Below are positions 26,174 through 34,383 of a stretch of 37,274 bases of DNA, piece after piece. Positions within the stretch are counted from its first letter, which is position 1, and every line of letters begins with the position of its first letter. A model generated the notes under the pieces. The model saw nothing but the letters and a program-made list of their open reading frames with translations, had not been told where the DNA came from and made no database searches. The position numbers and the translations under genes were made by a program. The stretch covers positions 1 to 37,274 of the forward strand of contig QHNT01000333.1 in NCBI GenBank assembly GCA_003218515.1, in the 5' to 3' direction. This DNA is from Verrucomicrobiota bacterium (lineage in GTDB: Bacteria > Verrucomicrobiota > Verrucomicrobiia > Limisphaerales > AV2).

Positions 26174-27367
26174 ATGAAGTTAATGACACTTAAACAAGGT
26201 CTGAATCGAAGCGTATCGCTTTGGGTTGGTGGTTTTCTTCTTCTTTCGTGTTCCCTTTCGATGAAATGTATCGGGATGGGTCTTGAACGGGACGGCTACC
26301 ATGTTTTTCCCGGCGACTCTATCCAGGATGCCTTGCAGGCAGCGGCACGAAATCCAACCAACAAAATTGTCAAAGTCCACGCCGGCGAGTACCGACCCGG
26401 CGCCAAGCGCCAGGCACTGATTGGATTCAATAAAATGCACGAGGGCGTACGGCTCGAAGCGGTTGGCCCAGTGACGCTCACGGCGGCGAATCCGGAAATA
26501 ACTTCTCCCGATACTCCGGGGTTCCCGGCCGTCGTGAATCACGTCATTTATTTTGGAAATGGGATCACCTCGAATACCGTGCTCAAAGGGTTTCGCATCA
26601 CCGGAGCGAATCATTATGTGACTGAGAAACTAACGAAACAACTGGAGCCGGACACGACTATTCCCAAGAACCTGTTTTTTTACACCGATGGCGGGGCCAT
26701 AAAAATCTTTGGCCATTCTTACCCCACTCTCCAAAACATCGAAGTGATCGACAATTATGCCAGTCCATGCGGCGCGGGCATTTCCGTCCAGCAAATGGGG
26801 TTCAACCAAAATCCGGTTTTGATTGAGAACTGCGTGTTTCTCAGAAATCGAACCCAGGTCACCGGCGCGGCGATTGACCTGCTGGGAGGGAGCGCCGCCC
26901 GCATCGTTAATTGTTTGTTCGTCGGCAACGTGTCGAACACGGGAGTAGATGTGGTGTCGAAGCGTTCGGGCGAGAAGCCGTTCACAAATTGCGGTGTGCT
27001 CACGATCTTCCCAAAGTCCCATGCCGACGTGCGGAATTGCACGTTCACCGGGAATCGCAATGCGGTTGATGATCTGGGGGGCGAGAGCGTTTATCTCAAC
27101 TCAATCTTCGTGAACAACAATCTGGCGGATGGGTTGAAGGGAACAGAGCGATACGAGCTGGATTTGCAGGCGGCGGCGAAAGTCAGCGGATGTTTTATCA
27201 GTGGCATCATTCTCGACCCCCGCCATTCCGTCTCTGCAAAGGAGAATACTCTGAACGCGCCGCATCCGAGGTTCAACAAAGACTTTGTGCCCGAAGCGAC
27301 GGAGTATAAAGGCGTCGGCTATCGCCCCGTTTTTATCAAGACTGCCGCCGCCGCGCAGGATCGCTAA
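26174..27367 (+). CDS. Right-handed parallel beta-helix protein, probable lipoprotein
   Basis: The product has 397 residues. The N-terminus has a hydrophobic stretch ending FLLLSC, with cysteine 26 in an acceptable lipobox (LLS-C), so it is probably exported and lipidated. Next comes GDSIQDALQAAARN and KIVKVHAGEYRPG, the usual opening of pectate-lyase-like beta-helices. It is followed by regular coils of NxxF/NCxFxxN type (LQNIEVIDNYASPCGAGISV, IENCVFLRNRTQVTGAAIDL, IVNCLFVGNVSNTGVDVV, VRNCTFTGNRNAVDDL, YLNSIFVNNNLADG). Members of this fold bind or cleave polysaccharides, but no catalytic residues can be named here. It starts 12 bp after the remnant gene, so it may have belonged to the same transcript, and ends directly against the convergent gene (no spacer at 27367/27368). 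Confidence 0.82.
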   Translation: MKLMTLKQGLNRSVSLWVGGFLLLSCSLSMKCIGMGLERDGYHVFPGDSIQDALQAAARNPTNKIVKVHAGEYRPGAKRQALIGFNKMHEGVRLEAVGPVTLTAANPEITSPDTPGFPAVVNHVIYFGNGITSNTVLKGFRITGANHYVTEKLTKQLEPDTTIPKNLFFYTDGGAIKIFGHSYPTLQNIEVIDNYASPCGAGISVQQMGFNQNPVLIENCVFLRNRTQVTGAAIDLLGGSAARIVNCLFVGNVSNTGVDVVSKRSGEKPFTNCGVLTIFPKSHADVRNCTFTGNRNAVDDLGGESVYLNSIFVNNNLADGLKGTERYELDLQAAAKVSGCFISGIILDPRHSVSAKENTLNAPHPRFNKDFVPEATEYKGVGYRPVFIKTAAAAQDR

Positions 27368-29344
27368 TCAACGGTTCTCGGTGACTATCAGCAGAGTATT
27401 CGTGGGAGTACCTTCAGTGAGTATTTGCTTTTTGCCGGACGGCCACAGCACTTCGATGCTGTCAACTTTCGTGGCGTCGCCGAGCCCGAAGTAGAGTGGC
27501 ATGGAACTTTGCGACAGGTAGCCGGACTTGCCGTCGCAGTAGCGAGTGCAGGTCTTCGAACCGCTGTGCACTTTGACTGTCGCACCGAGACCATCGCGAT
27601 TGGAGGCCGTGCCGACCAGTTTGATTTTCAGAAAATGGACCTGCTTTTTCTCGGATAGATTGCTGATCAGCACCCTCGGATGGTCATTGAAGTCGTTGGT
27701 CACAAGGTCGAGATCTCCATCGTCGTCCAGATCAAAAGCAACGGATGAACGTGAACTGGTGGAACCGATTATTCCCACGATCCCTTTTTTGTGGCGAGAG
27801 AGCGGGTTGTCTTTATCTTCGCCGTCACAATCGAGGGTGAAGTATTCTTTTTCAATGCGGTTGTCTTTTGGCGGCTCGACGCCGAGCACAAATTCGCTGT
27901 CCATGAAGCGCTGCCCATACTCGTTCAACAACACGGAATTGTTCGCGTAGCGGAACGGATAACCCATGCCGGCGGTCACAAAAACGTCTTCGTAACCGTC
28001 CGCGTTGAGGTCAGCGACGGTGATGCCCCACGGCCAGTAGGTCTCGGCGCCGATCCGGTCTGACACCTCGACGAACTTGCCGTTGCCCTGGTTCTGGTAA
28101 AAGGCGTTCCCGAAAATGCTGTTGGAGGCGCTTCGCAGGGCGTCAGCAGACCATTCAATCGAGCACCATTGCTCGCTCTTCTGCTTCGCAAATCTCTGGC
28201 TGTAATCCCGTTTGCCGACTTTGGATTGCGCGTCGGTCATGTCCGAGTGCATGTCGGTCACGAACAGGTCCATCAGGCCGTCCAGATTATAGTCGAAAAA
28301 TTTCACCCCCATCGCGCCCCACGGTGTCCTGGGGAAATATGTGGCGGTCTTCTCTACGAAGCGCTGGCCATGATCGTTTTCGTAATACTTGTCGTCGCCC
28401 GACATGCTCAGCACGTAGAGGTCGGGGAAACCGTCCTGATTCAAATCACAAAACGTGGCGTCGCCACTCCACCCGCGATGTTGCAAACCCGTTTCTTTTG
28501 ACACGTCCTTGAATTTTCCACCGCCCAGATTTTGATACAAAATGCTTTGCTCGCTGCGCTCCGGCTTCTGCCATCCGGAAAAAGCGTCCGCATAACTCAC
28601 GTAAAATCCACCGCGTCCTTTCTTGTTCGAGGTATAAACGCCCACGTTGCACACAAACAAGTCCAGCAGTCCGTCGTTGTTGAAATCAAAGAACACCGCG
28701 CCGGAAGAGTGGCCGACGTAGCCGACGCCGGCTTCCTGGGTGATGTCCTTGAATTTGCCGTTGCCGAGATTCTTGAACAAGACATTGCCCATTCTGACCG
28801 TGCTGACAAAAAGGTCGGGCCATCCGTCGTTATCAACGTCGGCAAAAGAAGCCGTCACACAAATCCTGTCTTCCAGGCCGACGCCGGCTGCGGCGGTGAT
28901 GTTTTCAAACCGGCCGCGGCCGAGATTTCGCCACAGTTGATTGCCTCTGACCTGATTGACAAAATAGATGTCGAGCAGGCCGTCGCCGTCCACGTCCGCC
29001 ACCGCCATTCCGTTGCCATGATCGTAATGTACGGCCTTGTAGTTTTTCCCCGCGTCATCCACCACATGATTTTCAAAGCGGATGCCGCTTTCCTCATAAC
29101 GGTCGGTGAACTGAAAGTCGTGAAAAGCTTTCCAAGTCGTCGCGGCTTCAATCTGCCTCTGTTTGTTTTCCTCCAGGAAGCGAAGTGTGTTCACATTCAG
29201 CTTGAGTGGATCGATAATTGGCTTCGCGGCGCCGGCATCGGCGGCGACGACGAAGGGCGTCGAATTCAGGATCAAAAGCAGAGCGATGCACCTGCGCGAT
29301 TTGAGCAGGCAGTTTTTATTCATACGGTTCGTATCAACTGTCAT
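27368..29344 (-). CDS. CRTAC1 family protein (VCBS repeats plus ASPIC/UnbV)
   Basis: The product has 658 residues. The ATG at 29344 gives an N-terminal MTVDTNR before a signal peptide; the ATG at 29323 (MNKNCLLKSRRCIALLLILN) would give a more typical one, and neither has a clear ribosome-binding site. Mature sequence: short helical start, VCBS repeats (DVDGDGLLDIYFV, DVDNDGWPDLFVS, DFNNDGLLDLFVC, DLNADGYEDVFV, DLDDDGDLDLVT), and a classical ASPIC/UnbV domain at about 575-650 (SNRDGLGATVKVHSG, KSGYLSQSSMPLYFGLG, VEVLWPSGKK-like). It is the single-propeller type related to the fusion at 21597, not the twin type. It lies 80 bp downstream of a TPR membrane protein on the same strand and is likely co-transcribed with it. 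Confidence 0.88.
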   Translation of the reverse strand: MTVDTNRMNKNCLLKSRRCIALLLILNSTPFVVAADAGAAKPIIDPLKLNVNTLRFLEENKQRQIEAATTWKAFHDFQFTDRYEESGIRFENHVVDDAGKNYKAVHYDHGNGMAVADVDGDGLLDIYFVNQVRGNQLWRNLGRGRFENITAAAGVGLEDRICVTASFADVDNDGWPDLFVSTVRMGNVLFKNLGNGKFKDITQEAGVGYVGHSSGAVFFDFNNDGLLDLFVCNVGVYTSNKKGRGGFYVSYADAFSGWQKPERSEQSILYQNLGGGKFKDVSKETGLQHRGWSGDATFCDLNQDGFPDLYVLSMSGDDKYYENDHGQRFVEKTATYFPRTPWGAMGVKFFDYNLDGLMDLFVTDMHSDMTDAQSKVGKRDYSQRFAKQKSEQWCSIEWSADALRSASNSIFGNAFYQNQGNGKFVEVSDRIGAETYWPWGITVADLNADGYEDVFVTAGMGYPFRYANNSVLLNEYGQRFMDSEFVLGVEPPKDNRIEKEYFTLDCDGEDKDNPLSRHKKGIVGIIGSTSSRSSVAFDLDDDGDLDLVTNDFNDHPRVLISNLSEKKQVHFLKIKLVGTASNRDGLGATVKVHSGSKTCTRYCDGKSGYLSQSSMPLYFGLGDATKVDSIEVLWPSGKKQILTEGTPTNTLLIVTENR

Positions 29345-29424
29345 TGTGTTTTTCAGTTTTCAATAACGCTCCGGCGCCCTCTTTGCACCATCACCTTGTT
29401 GGAACCAACCTTTGATCCAGCGTA

Positions 29425-30252
29425 TTATTTTGTTTGAAGCTGGCGGGCTTTGAGCAGGCCGTGCCGGGCTGGAGTGAAGTCCGGATTGAGTCTCAGGATG
29501 GCCGTGAATTCCGTGATGGCCTCGTCAATCCGTCCCTGCGCGAGATAGGCGCTGGCCAGGTTGTGGCGCGCTTCGAGATAATCAGATTTCAAACGCACCG
29601 CTTCACGAAAGCAGGGGATGGCCTCGCCGACTTTTCCCTGGCGGGCCAAAGCGTTGCCAAGATTGTTCTGGGCGGAGGCGTTATCGGGGGAAATTTTTGA
29701 CGCGGCCCGGAAGTGTTCGATGGCCTCCTCGAATTTTCCATCGGCCACCAGCAGGTTGCCAAGATTGTTGTGGGCCTCGGTGTAGTCAGGATAAATCCGC
29801 AAGGCCTCAAGATATTCCTGTTTGGCGGACGCCCGGTCTCCTTGTCTGGCAAGAGCAAGAGCCAGATTGTAGTGAGCATCTTCGTCTTCGGGATTCAGCT
29901 TCATTGCTGCTTTGAATTGCACGACCGCCTCGTCAACTTTCCCTTGCGTCAACAACTCAGTTCCCCGGTTTTGGAGGTCGGCTGCCTTTTCAACATCGAC
30001 CGACTGTCCCCCGCCGCTGACAGTCGCTTCCACCGATCCCGTGGAAGCGTTGGCTCCTGAAAGCGAACTTTGGATGTTCGATTTGGCCGGAAGCTGATTT
30101 GTCGGCCGGTGTCGGAGCCAGCCAGACAAGGCGGTTAAGAGAACCAGTCCGGCCAAGGCGATCGCAAGAAACAACGACGAGGGCGATATTTTCCGTCCCA
30201 TTCCTCTCGTGCCATTCTTGCCGCCCGGACGATGCTGCCTACGGTGCGCCAT
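29425..30252 (-). CDS. Membrane-anchored tetratricopeptide repeat protein
   Basis: The product has 275 residues. A basic N-terminus is followed by one transmembrane segment (about 27-43, LFLAIALAGLVLLTALSGW). A low-complexity Ser/Thr/Asn spacer (about 50-85) leads to at least five TPR units (about 88-270: AADLQNRGTELLTQGKVDEA, AHYNLALALARQGDRASAKQ, AHNNLGNLLVADGKFEEAIE, AQNNLGNALARQGKVGEAIP, ARHNLASAYLAQGRIDEAIT). TPRs are protein-protein interaction scaffolds; here the repeats should face the periplasm, tethered to the inner membrane. An internal ATG at 30201 is a possible shorter start. It is the first gene of a probable two-gene unit with the downstream CRTAC1 protein, its most likely partner. 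Confidence 0.87.
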   Translation of the reverse strand: MAHRRQHRPGGKNGTRGMGRKISPSSLFLAIALAGLVLLTALSGWLRHRPTNQLPAKSNIQSSLSGANASTGSVEATVSGGGQSVDVEKAADLQNRGTELLTQGKVDEAVVQFKAAMKLNPEDEDAHYNLALALARQGDRASAKQEYLEALRIYPDYTEAHNNLGNLLVADGKFEEAIEHFRAASKISPDNASAQNNLGNALARQGKVGEAIPCFREAVRLKSDYLEARHNLASAYLAQGRIDEAITEFTAILRLNPDFTPARHGLLKARQLQTK

Positions 30253-30281
30253 GGAATTTTCGTCATTGTATCGCCTTCTTC

Positions 30282-30305
30282 GTTCGTTTCAATCGTTTAA
30301 CGAAC
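30282..30305. promoter_or_regulatory. Short inverted repeat, possible operator
   Basis: GTTCGTT (30282-30288) and AACGAAC (30299-30305) are perfect 7-bp arms around a 10-bp centre, spaced about one and a half helical turns apart, about 30 bp upstream of the - strand start at 30252. It could bind a dimeric regulator or form a small hairpin. Only one copy is seen, so chance is possible. Confidence 0.25.
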
Positions 30306-30357
30306 TGAGCGGTTGATGTGGGGCGCATCAGTTTCTTGCAGGGCGCATGGGCGGCTG

Positions 30358-30421
30358 GTGGCACGGGCGTCCCGCCCGGTTGCTCCAAACCAGAAACTCA
30401 CGGGCGGGACACCCGTGCCAC
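30358..30421. repeat. REP-like palindrome (GTGGCACGGG...CCCGTGCCAC)
   Basis: The arms 30358-30378 and 30401-30421 are complementary over 21 bp with one mismatch and flank a 22-base loop. Motifs of this kind are familiar in Verrucomicrobiota and related genomes, where spurious translations give peptides such as TGVPPV and GRDARAT (my recollection, not a search). Likely a non-autonomous dispersed repeat; it would form a strong hairpin in RNA. Confidence 0.75.
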
Positions 30422-30567
30422 TAGCGAAAATGGCCGAACGAATCGGCTTGCCATGAAACGGGCGAGGGCTAGGTTGGCCGCCGAACAACAGACCGCTCCT
30501 CGCAACAAGAGAAGCGATTTCGAGCTGAACACCGTTGCGACCAAACGCACAGCGTCTTCCCGCCAAA

Positions 30568-33500
30568 ATGAGATTTGCCGGAAAAAGCATTTGTGCCGTC
30601 CTCCTCTCTGTTTCAACTGGAGTCGGCGTTTTGCCCACCGATGCCGCTCCTTTGAACTGGCAGAAGGCCGATGGCTTCCGGGTGGCAAAGCTGCCGGTCC
30701 CCTCCTCCGGCAAAACCGGCTTCAGCCTTCTCCCTCCCGAAATGACCGGCATCCATTTCACCAACACATTGCCCGAGAGCCGCACGATGACGAACGTGAA
30801 TTTAATGAATGGATCGGGCGTTGCGCTGGGCGATTACGATGGCGATGGCCTTTGCGACATTTATCTGTGCAATTTGAATGGGACGAATGCTCTTTATAAA
30901 AATCTCGGGAACTGGAAATTCAGGGACGTGACCGAAGAAGCCCGGGTGGTTTGTCCGGGCCAGACTTCCACCGGCGCAGTGTTTGCGGATGTCAATGGGG
31001 ACGGTTATCTGGATTTGCTGGTCACGTCCATGGGCGGGCCGAATGCCTGTTTTTTGAATGACGGGCACGGTCATTTTACCAATGTCACGATCGCTGCCGG
31101 GCTGGTGTCGAAGCTGGGCAGCACCTCGATGGCGCTGGCCGACGTTGACGGCAACGGCACGTTGGACCTCTATGTTGCCAACTACGGCGTCACTTCGATT
31201 CTGCGCACCGGCGGGACGTTAGCCTTTTCCTACGTCAATGGCCAACCCGTAGTCCGTGGACGCAACGCACAGCGAATCAAGATCATTGATGGAATGATGT
31301 ATGAACTGGGCGAGCCGGACGTTTTGTATTTGAACGACGGCAAAGGCACGTTCACCCCGGTTTCCTGGACGGACGGAACGTTCCTCGGCGAAAACGGCAA
31401 GCCACTCACCCAGGCCCCGTGGGACCAGGGATTGTCGGTGTCATTTCGTGACCTCAACAGCGACGGCTATCCCGACCTCTATGTTTGCAACGACGCCTTC
31501 ACTCCGGATCGCTGCTGGATCAACGATGGCCACGGCCATTTTCGCGCGCTCAGCCCCCTGGCCTGGCGTTCTACCAGCTATTTTTCGATGGGGATCGATT
31601 TCGCTGACATTGATCGGGACGGCAACGACGATTTTCTGGTCGTTGATATGTTGAGCCGACAACATCGGTTGGCGCTCACGCAGAAAAGCAGCATGCACCC
31701 GCAACCCCGCCTGCCCGGAAATTTTGAGACCCAAATTCAAATCCGCCGCAACACGCTGTTCCTGAATCGCGGCGACAGCACCTATGCCGAAATAGCCAAC
31801 TATGGCGGTGTGGCCGGGTCGGAATGGACCTGGAGCGCGATCTTTCTCGATGTGGACCTTGACGGTTGGGAAGACATCTTGATCTGTAACGGCTTCCCTC
31901 ACGACGTGGACGATGCCGACATCCGGCAGCGCGTCAAAGGCATGACGGTCGATGAATCAAGAAAGGCGCTTCCGCTCTACCCTCGTCTGAACACACCCAA
32001 CATCGCTTTTCGCAACCAACACGACCTGACGTTCCGCGAGGCGGGCAGGGAATGGGGATTCGATTCAACCGAAGTCTCCAACGGGATGGCTCTGGCTGAC
32101 CTGGACAATGACGGCGACTCGGATGTCGTGGTCAATTGTTTGAACGGTCCGGCATTAATTTACCGCAATGAAACCGCGGCGCCGCGACTCGCCGTGCGCT
32201 TGCGCGGCACATCGCCCAATTCACAAGGCATCGGAGCAAAAATCAAAGTTTATGGCGGGCCGGTGACACAAAGCCAGGAAGTCATCTGTGGCAGTCGTTA
32301 CCTGTCCGGCGATGATCCGATGCGGGTCTTTGCCGCCGGCAGCTCGACCAGCCTCACCGTCGAAGTGACCTGGCGCAGCGGCGCGCGGAGCGTCGTACAC
32401 AATTGCCAACCGAATCACTTTTACGAAATCGCTGAGGCGGGGGCGGAACCTGCAAACTCCAAGCTCCAAGCTCCAAGCTCCAAAGAAACTCCCAACTTCC
32501 AACTGCCAACTTCCAACTCCGAAACGAAGCCGGTGTTTGAAGATGTCAGCGAACGGCTGCGACACAAACATCATGAAGAATTGTTCGACGACTTCGCGCG
32601 TCAGCCACTCCTGCCCAATCGTCTGAGTCAGCTCGGCCCGGGCGTCGCGTGGTTCGATTTGGACGGCGACGGACGAGATGACTTGATCATTGCCAGCGGC
32701 CAGGGAGGCAAACTGGCCGTGTATCACAACGATTCGCAGAAAGGTTTTCAATTGCTTGAATCGCCGGCTTTGAACGATCCGGTGAAGCGTGATCAGACAA
32801 CCGTGCTCGGCTGGTCGCCCGCGCCGGGGGTCGCTTCTCTGCTGGTTGGGTCGGCGAATTACGAAGATGGCGCGACCAACGGCGAGTCCGTGCTGCGTTA
32901 TGATTTTCAAAACGGCATCTTGAACAGGGCGGCAGGCCTGCCGGCGCAAGCGGCCAGCGCCGGTCCGCTCGCTCTGGCGGACCTGGATGGCGATGGCACT
33001 CTGGATTTGTTTGTGGGCGGTCGAGTCGTCCCCGGACGCTATCCCGAAGCGGCTGCTTCATACCTTTATCGCTACGACGGCAAGCAATGGCAGTTGGACG
33101 CGGAGAACAGCGGGCTCCTGCAAAGAGTCGGTTTGGTCAGCGGCGCAGTTTGGAGTGACCTGGACGGCGACGGTTTTCCGGAGCTGATTCTGGCCTGTGA
33201 ATGGGGACCGGTGCGGGTGTTTAAAAAACAATCCGGCAAACTGCGTGAAGTCACCGAAGCACTTGGCCTTGCCGGATTCACCGGCTGGTGGACCGGCGTG
33301 ACCACCGGTGACCTCGATGGCGATGGGCGGCTGGACATTATTGGGTGCAACTGGGGGCTCAACCATTCCTATCACGCCAGCCGCGAACACCCCGCGCGCC
33401 TTTATTTCGGCAACTGGAATGACACTGGGAATATCGACCTGCTGGAAGCGGAAGACGACCCGCAACTCGGCGCAGTTCCTCGGCGCGACTTTGGCGCGGT

Positions 33501-34278
33501 CTCAGCAGCGTTGCCGTTCGTACTGGCAAAATTCTCCACTTACAGGACATTCGCCGAAGCCAATGTCGCCAGCGTGCTGGGCGACAAAATGCCGCGAACA
33601 AGCGAACTCCAGGCCAACACGCTGGCGACGATGATTTTCTTCAACCGCGGAGACCATTTTGAAGCTGTGACAATGCCGCGCGAAGCGCAGTTTGCACCGG
33701 TATTCGCCGTAGGTGTGGCCGACATGGATGGTGACGGAAACGAAGACGTTTTTCTCGGCCAAAACTTTTTCGCCACGCAACCGGAAACGCCTCGGCTCGA
33801 CGCCGGGCGCGGCCTGTGGCTGAAAGGCGACGGCAGAGGGAATCTGACGCCGGTGCCCGGGCAGGAGAGTGGCGTCAAAGTATATGGGGAACAGCGCGGG
33901 GCGGCGCTGGGTGACTACGACGGCGACGGGCGGGTGGACCTGGTAGTGACGCAGAACGGGGCGGAGACGAAACTTTTTCATAATGTCAGCGCCAGGCCTG
34001 GTCTGAGGGTGAAACTCAAAGGGCCACCCGGCAACCCACAAGGCATCGGAGCGCAGATAAGATTGGTGTTTGGCCGGCGCTCCGGTACTGTGCGGGAAAT
34101 TCACGCCGGGAGCGGGTATTGGTCGCAGGACAGCGCCGTGCAGGTGCTGGGCACACCGGAATCACCGACCCGGATTTGGATACGCTGGCCCGGCGGTAAA
34201 TCCACCACTGGCCTCATCCCGGCAGGAGCGAAGGAGATCTCCGTGGATGAGGGCGGCCAGGTGACTGTGCGTCGTTAG
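30568..34278 (+). CDS. Twin FG-GAP/VCBS-ASPIC/UnbV (CRTAC1-like) secreted protein, dispersed copy
   Basis: I choose the ATG at 30568 because it opens a typical signal peptide (MRFAGKSICAVLLSVSTGVG, cleavage near TDAA) before PLNWQKADGFR; a TTG at 30535 adds 11 residues. The product has about 1236 residues: propeller 1, ASPIC/UnbV 1 (about 537-622), heptamer linker (about 628-654), propeller 2 with GFTGWWTGVTTGDLDGDGRL, and ASPIC/UnbV 2 (about 1143-1230, GSGYWSQDS) ending VTVRR. Most of the gene is C-rich in codon use and well diverged from the array. Two short parts are not: the linker cassette (almost identical to the gene at 655) and a patch near 33885-33970 (GEQRGAALGDYDGDGRVDLV) in the G-rich style of the array genes. 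It is intact and stands alone. Confidence 0.9.
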   Translation: MRFAGKSICAVLLSVSTGVGVLPTDAAPLNWQKADGFRVAKLPVPSSGKTGFSLLPPEMTGIHFTNTLPESRTMTNVNLMNGSGVALGDYDGDGLCDIYLCNLNGTNALYKNLGNWKFRDVTEEARVVCPGQTSTGAVFADVNGDGYLDLLVTSMGGPNACFLNDGHGHFTNVTIAAGLVSKLGSTSMALADVDGNGTLDLYVANYGVTSILRTGGTLAFSYVNGQPVVRGRNAQRIKIIDGMMYELGEPDVLYLNDGKGTFTPVSWTDGTFLGENGKPLTQAPWDQGLSVSFRDLNSDGYPDLYVCNDAFTPDRCWINDGHGHFRALSPLAWRSTSYFSMGIDFADIDRDGNDDFLVVDMLSRQHRLALTQKSSMHPQPRLPGNFETQIQIRRNTLFLNRGDSTYAEIANYGGVAGSEWTWSAIFLDVDLDGWEDILICNGFPHDVDDADIRQRVKGMTVDESRKALPLYPRLNTPNIAFRNQHDLTFREAGREWGFDSTEVSNGMALADLDNDGDSDVVVNCLNGPALIYRNETAAPRLAVRLRGTSPNSQGIGAKIKVYGGPVTQSQEVICGSRYLSGDDPMRVFAAGSSTSLTVEVTWRSGARSVVHNCQPNHFYEIAEAGAEPANSKLQAPSSKETPNFQLPTSNSETKPVFEDVSERLRHKHHEELFDDFARQPLLPNRLSQLGPGVAWFDLDGDGRDDLIIASGQGGKLAVYHNDSQKGFQLLESPALNDPVKRDQTTVLGWSPAPGVASLLVGSANYEDGATNGESVLRYDFQNGILNRAAGLPAQAASAGPLALADLDGDGTLDLFVGGRVVPGRYPEAAASYLYRYDGKQWQLDAENSGLLQRVGLVSGAVWSDLDGDGFPELILACEWGPVRVFKKQSGKLREVTEALGLAGFTGWWTGVTTGDLDGDGRLDIIGCNWGLNHSYHASREHPARLYFGNWNDTGNIDLLEAEDDPQLGAVPRRDFGAVSAALPFVLAKFSTYRTFAEANVASVLGDKMPRTSELQANTLATMIFFNRGDHFEAVTMPREAQFAPVFAVGVADMDGDGNEDVFLGQNFFATQPETPRLDAGRGLWLKGDGRGNLTPVPGQESGVKVYGEQRGAALGDYDGDGRVDLVVTQNGAETKLFHNVSARPGLRVKLKGPPGNPQGIGAQIRLVFGRRSGTVREIHAGSGYWSQDSAVQVLGTPESPTRIWIRWPGGKSTTGLIPAGAKEISVDEGGQVTVRR
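32451..32529 (+). repeat. Heptanucleotide repeat cassette (AAGCTCC / AACTTCC) in the interdomain linker
   Basis: Same organisation as 2622-2700, 30 kb away: AAACTCC, three AAGCTCC, spacer, AACTTCC, AACTGCC, AACTTCC, AACTCCG. Including the left flank from 32434, three differences in 96 bp, while the coding sequence on either side is clearly diverged. The cassette therefore seems to have moved, or been converted, on its own. Confidence 0.9.
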
Positions 34279-34383
34279 GGAGAGATTTCCCCGAAAAATT
34301 TCGCGCATTAAACCCGCCACAGGCGCTCGTTATTGAACCGTTCCCGCGCCGGATTCGCGACCCTTCGCATCTGTTCAGCCGCT

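Larger units (their letters stand above)
30253..30567. other. Divergent intergenic region with palindromic elements
   Basis: Stretch of 315 bp between the TPR gene (-) and the twin CRTAC1 gene (+). It should hold both promoters, though I cannot assign -35/-10 boxes. It contains a small inverted repeat at 30282-30305 and a large REP-like palindrome at 30358-30421. Longer open frames across it translate the palindrome (GTGVPPV and GRDARAT-like peptides) and are not genes. Confidence 0.5.

Noticed and set aside
28532-29437. 301-codon open frame on the + strand opposite the CRTAC1 gene at 27368-29344
   Set aside because: The opposite strand encodes clear VCBS and ASPIC/UnbV motifs across the whole length; the + frame has no recognisable domain.
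30297-30899. Open frames across the REP-like palindrome (30297-30785 -, 30318-30899 +)
   Set aside because: They consist of translated palindrome (GTGVPPV, GRDARAT-type peptides) and overlap the start of the twin gene at 30568.
34279-34383. Rho-independent terminator between the convergent genes at 34278 and 34384
   Set aside because: Only a 5-bp CGAAA/TTTCG pairing is visible, without a GC-rich stem or U-tract.
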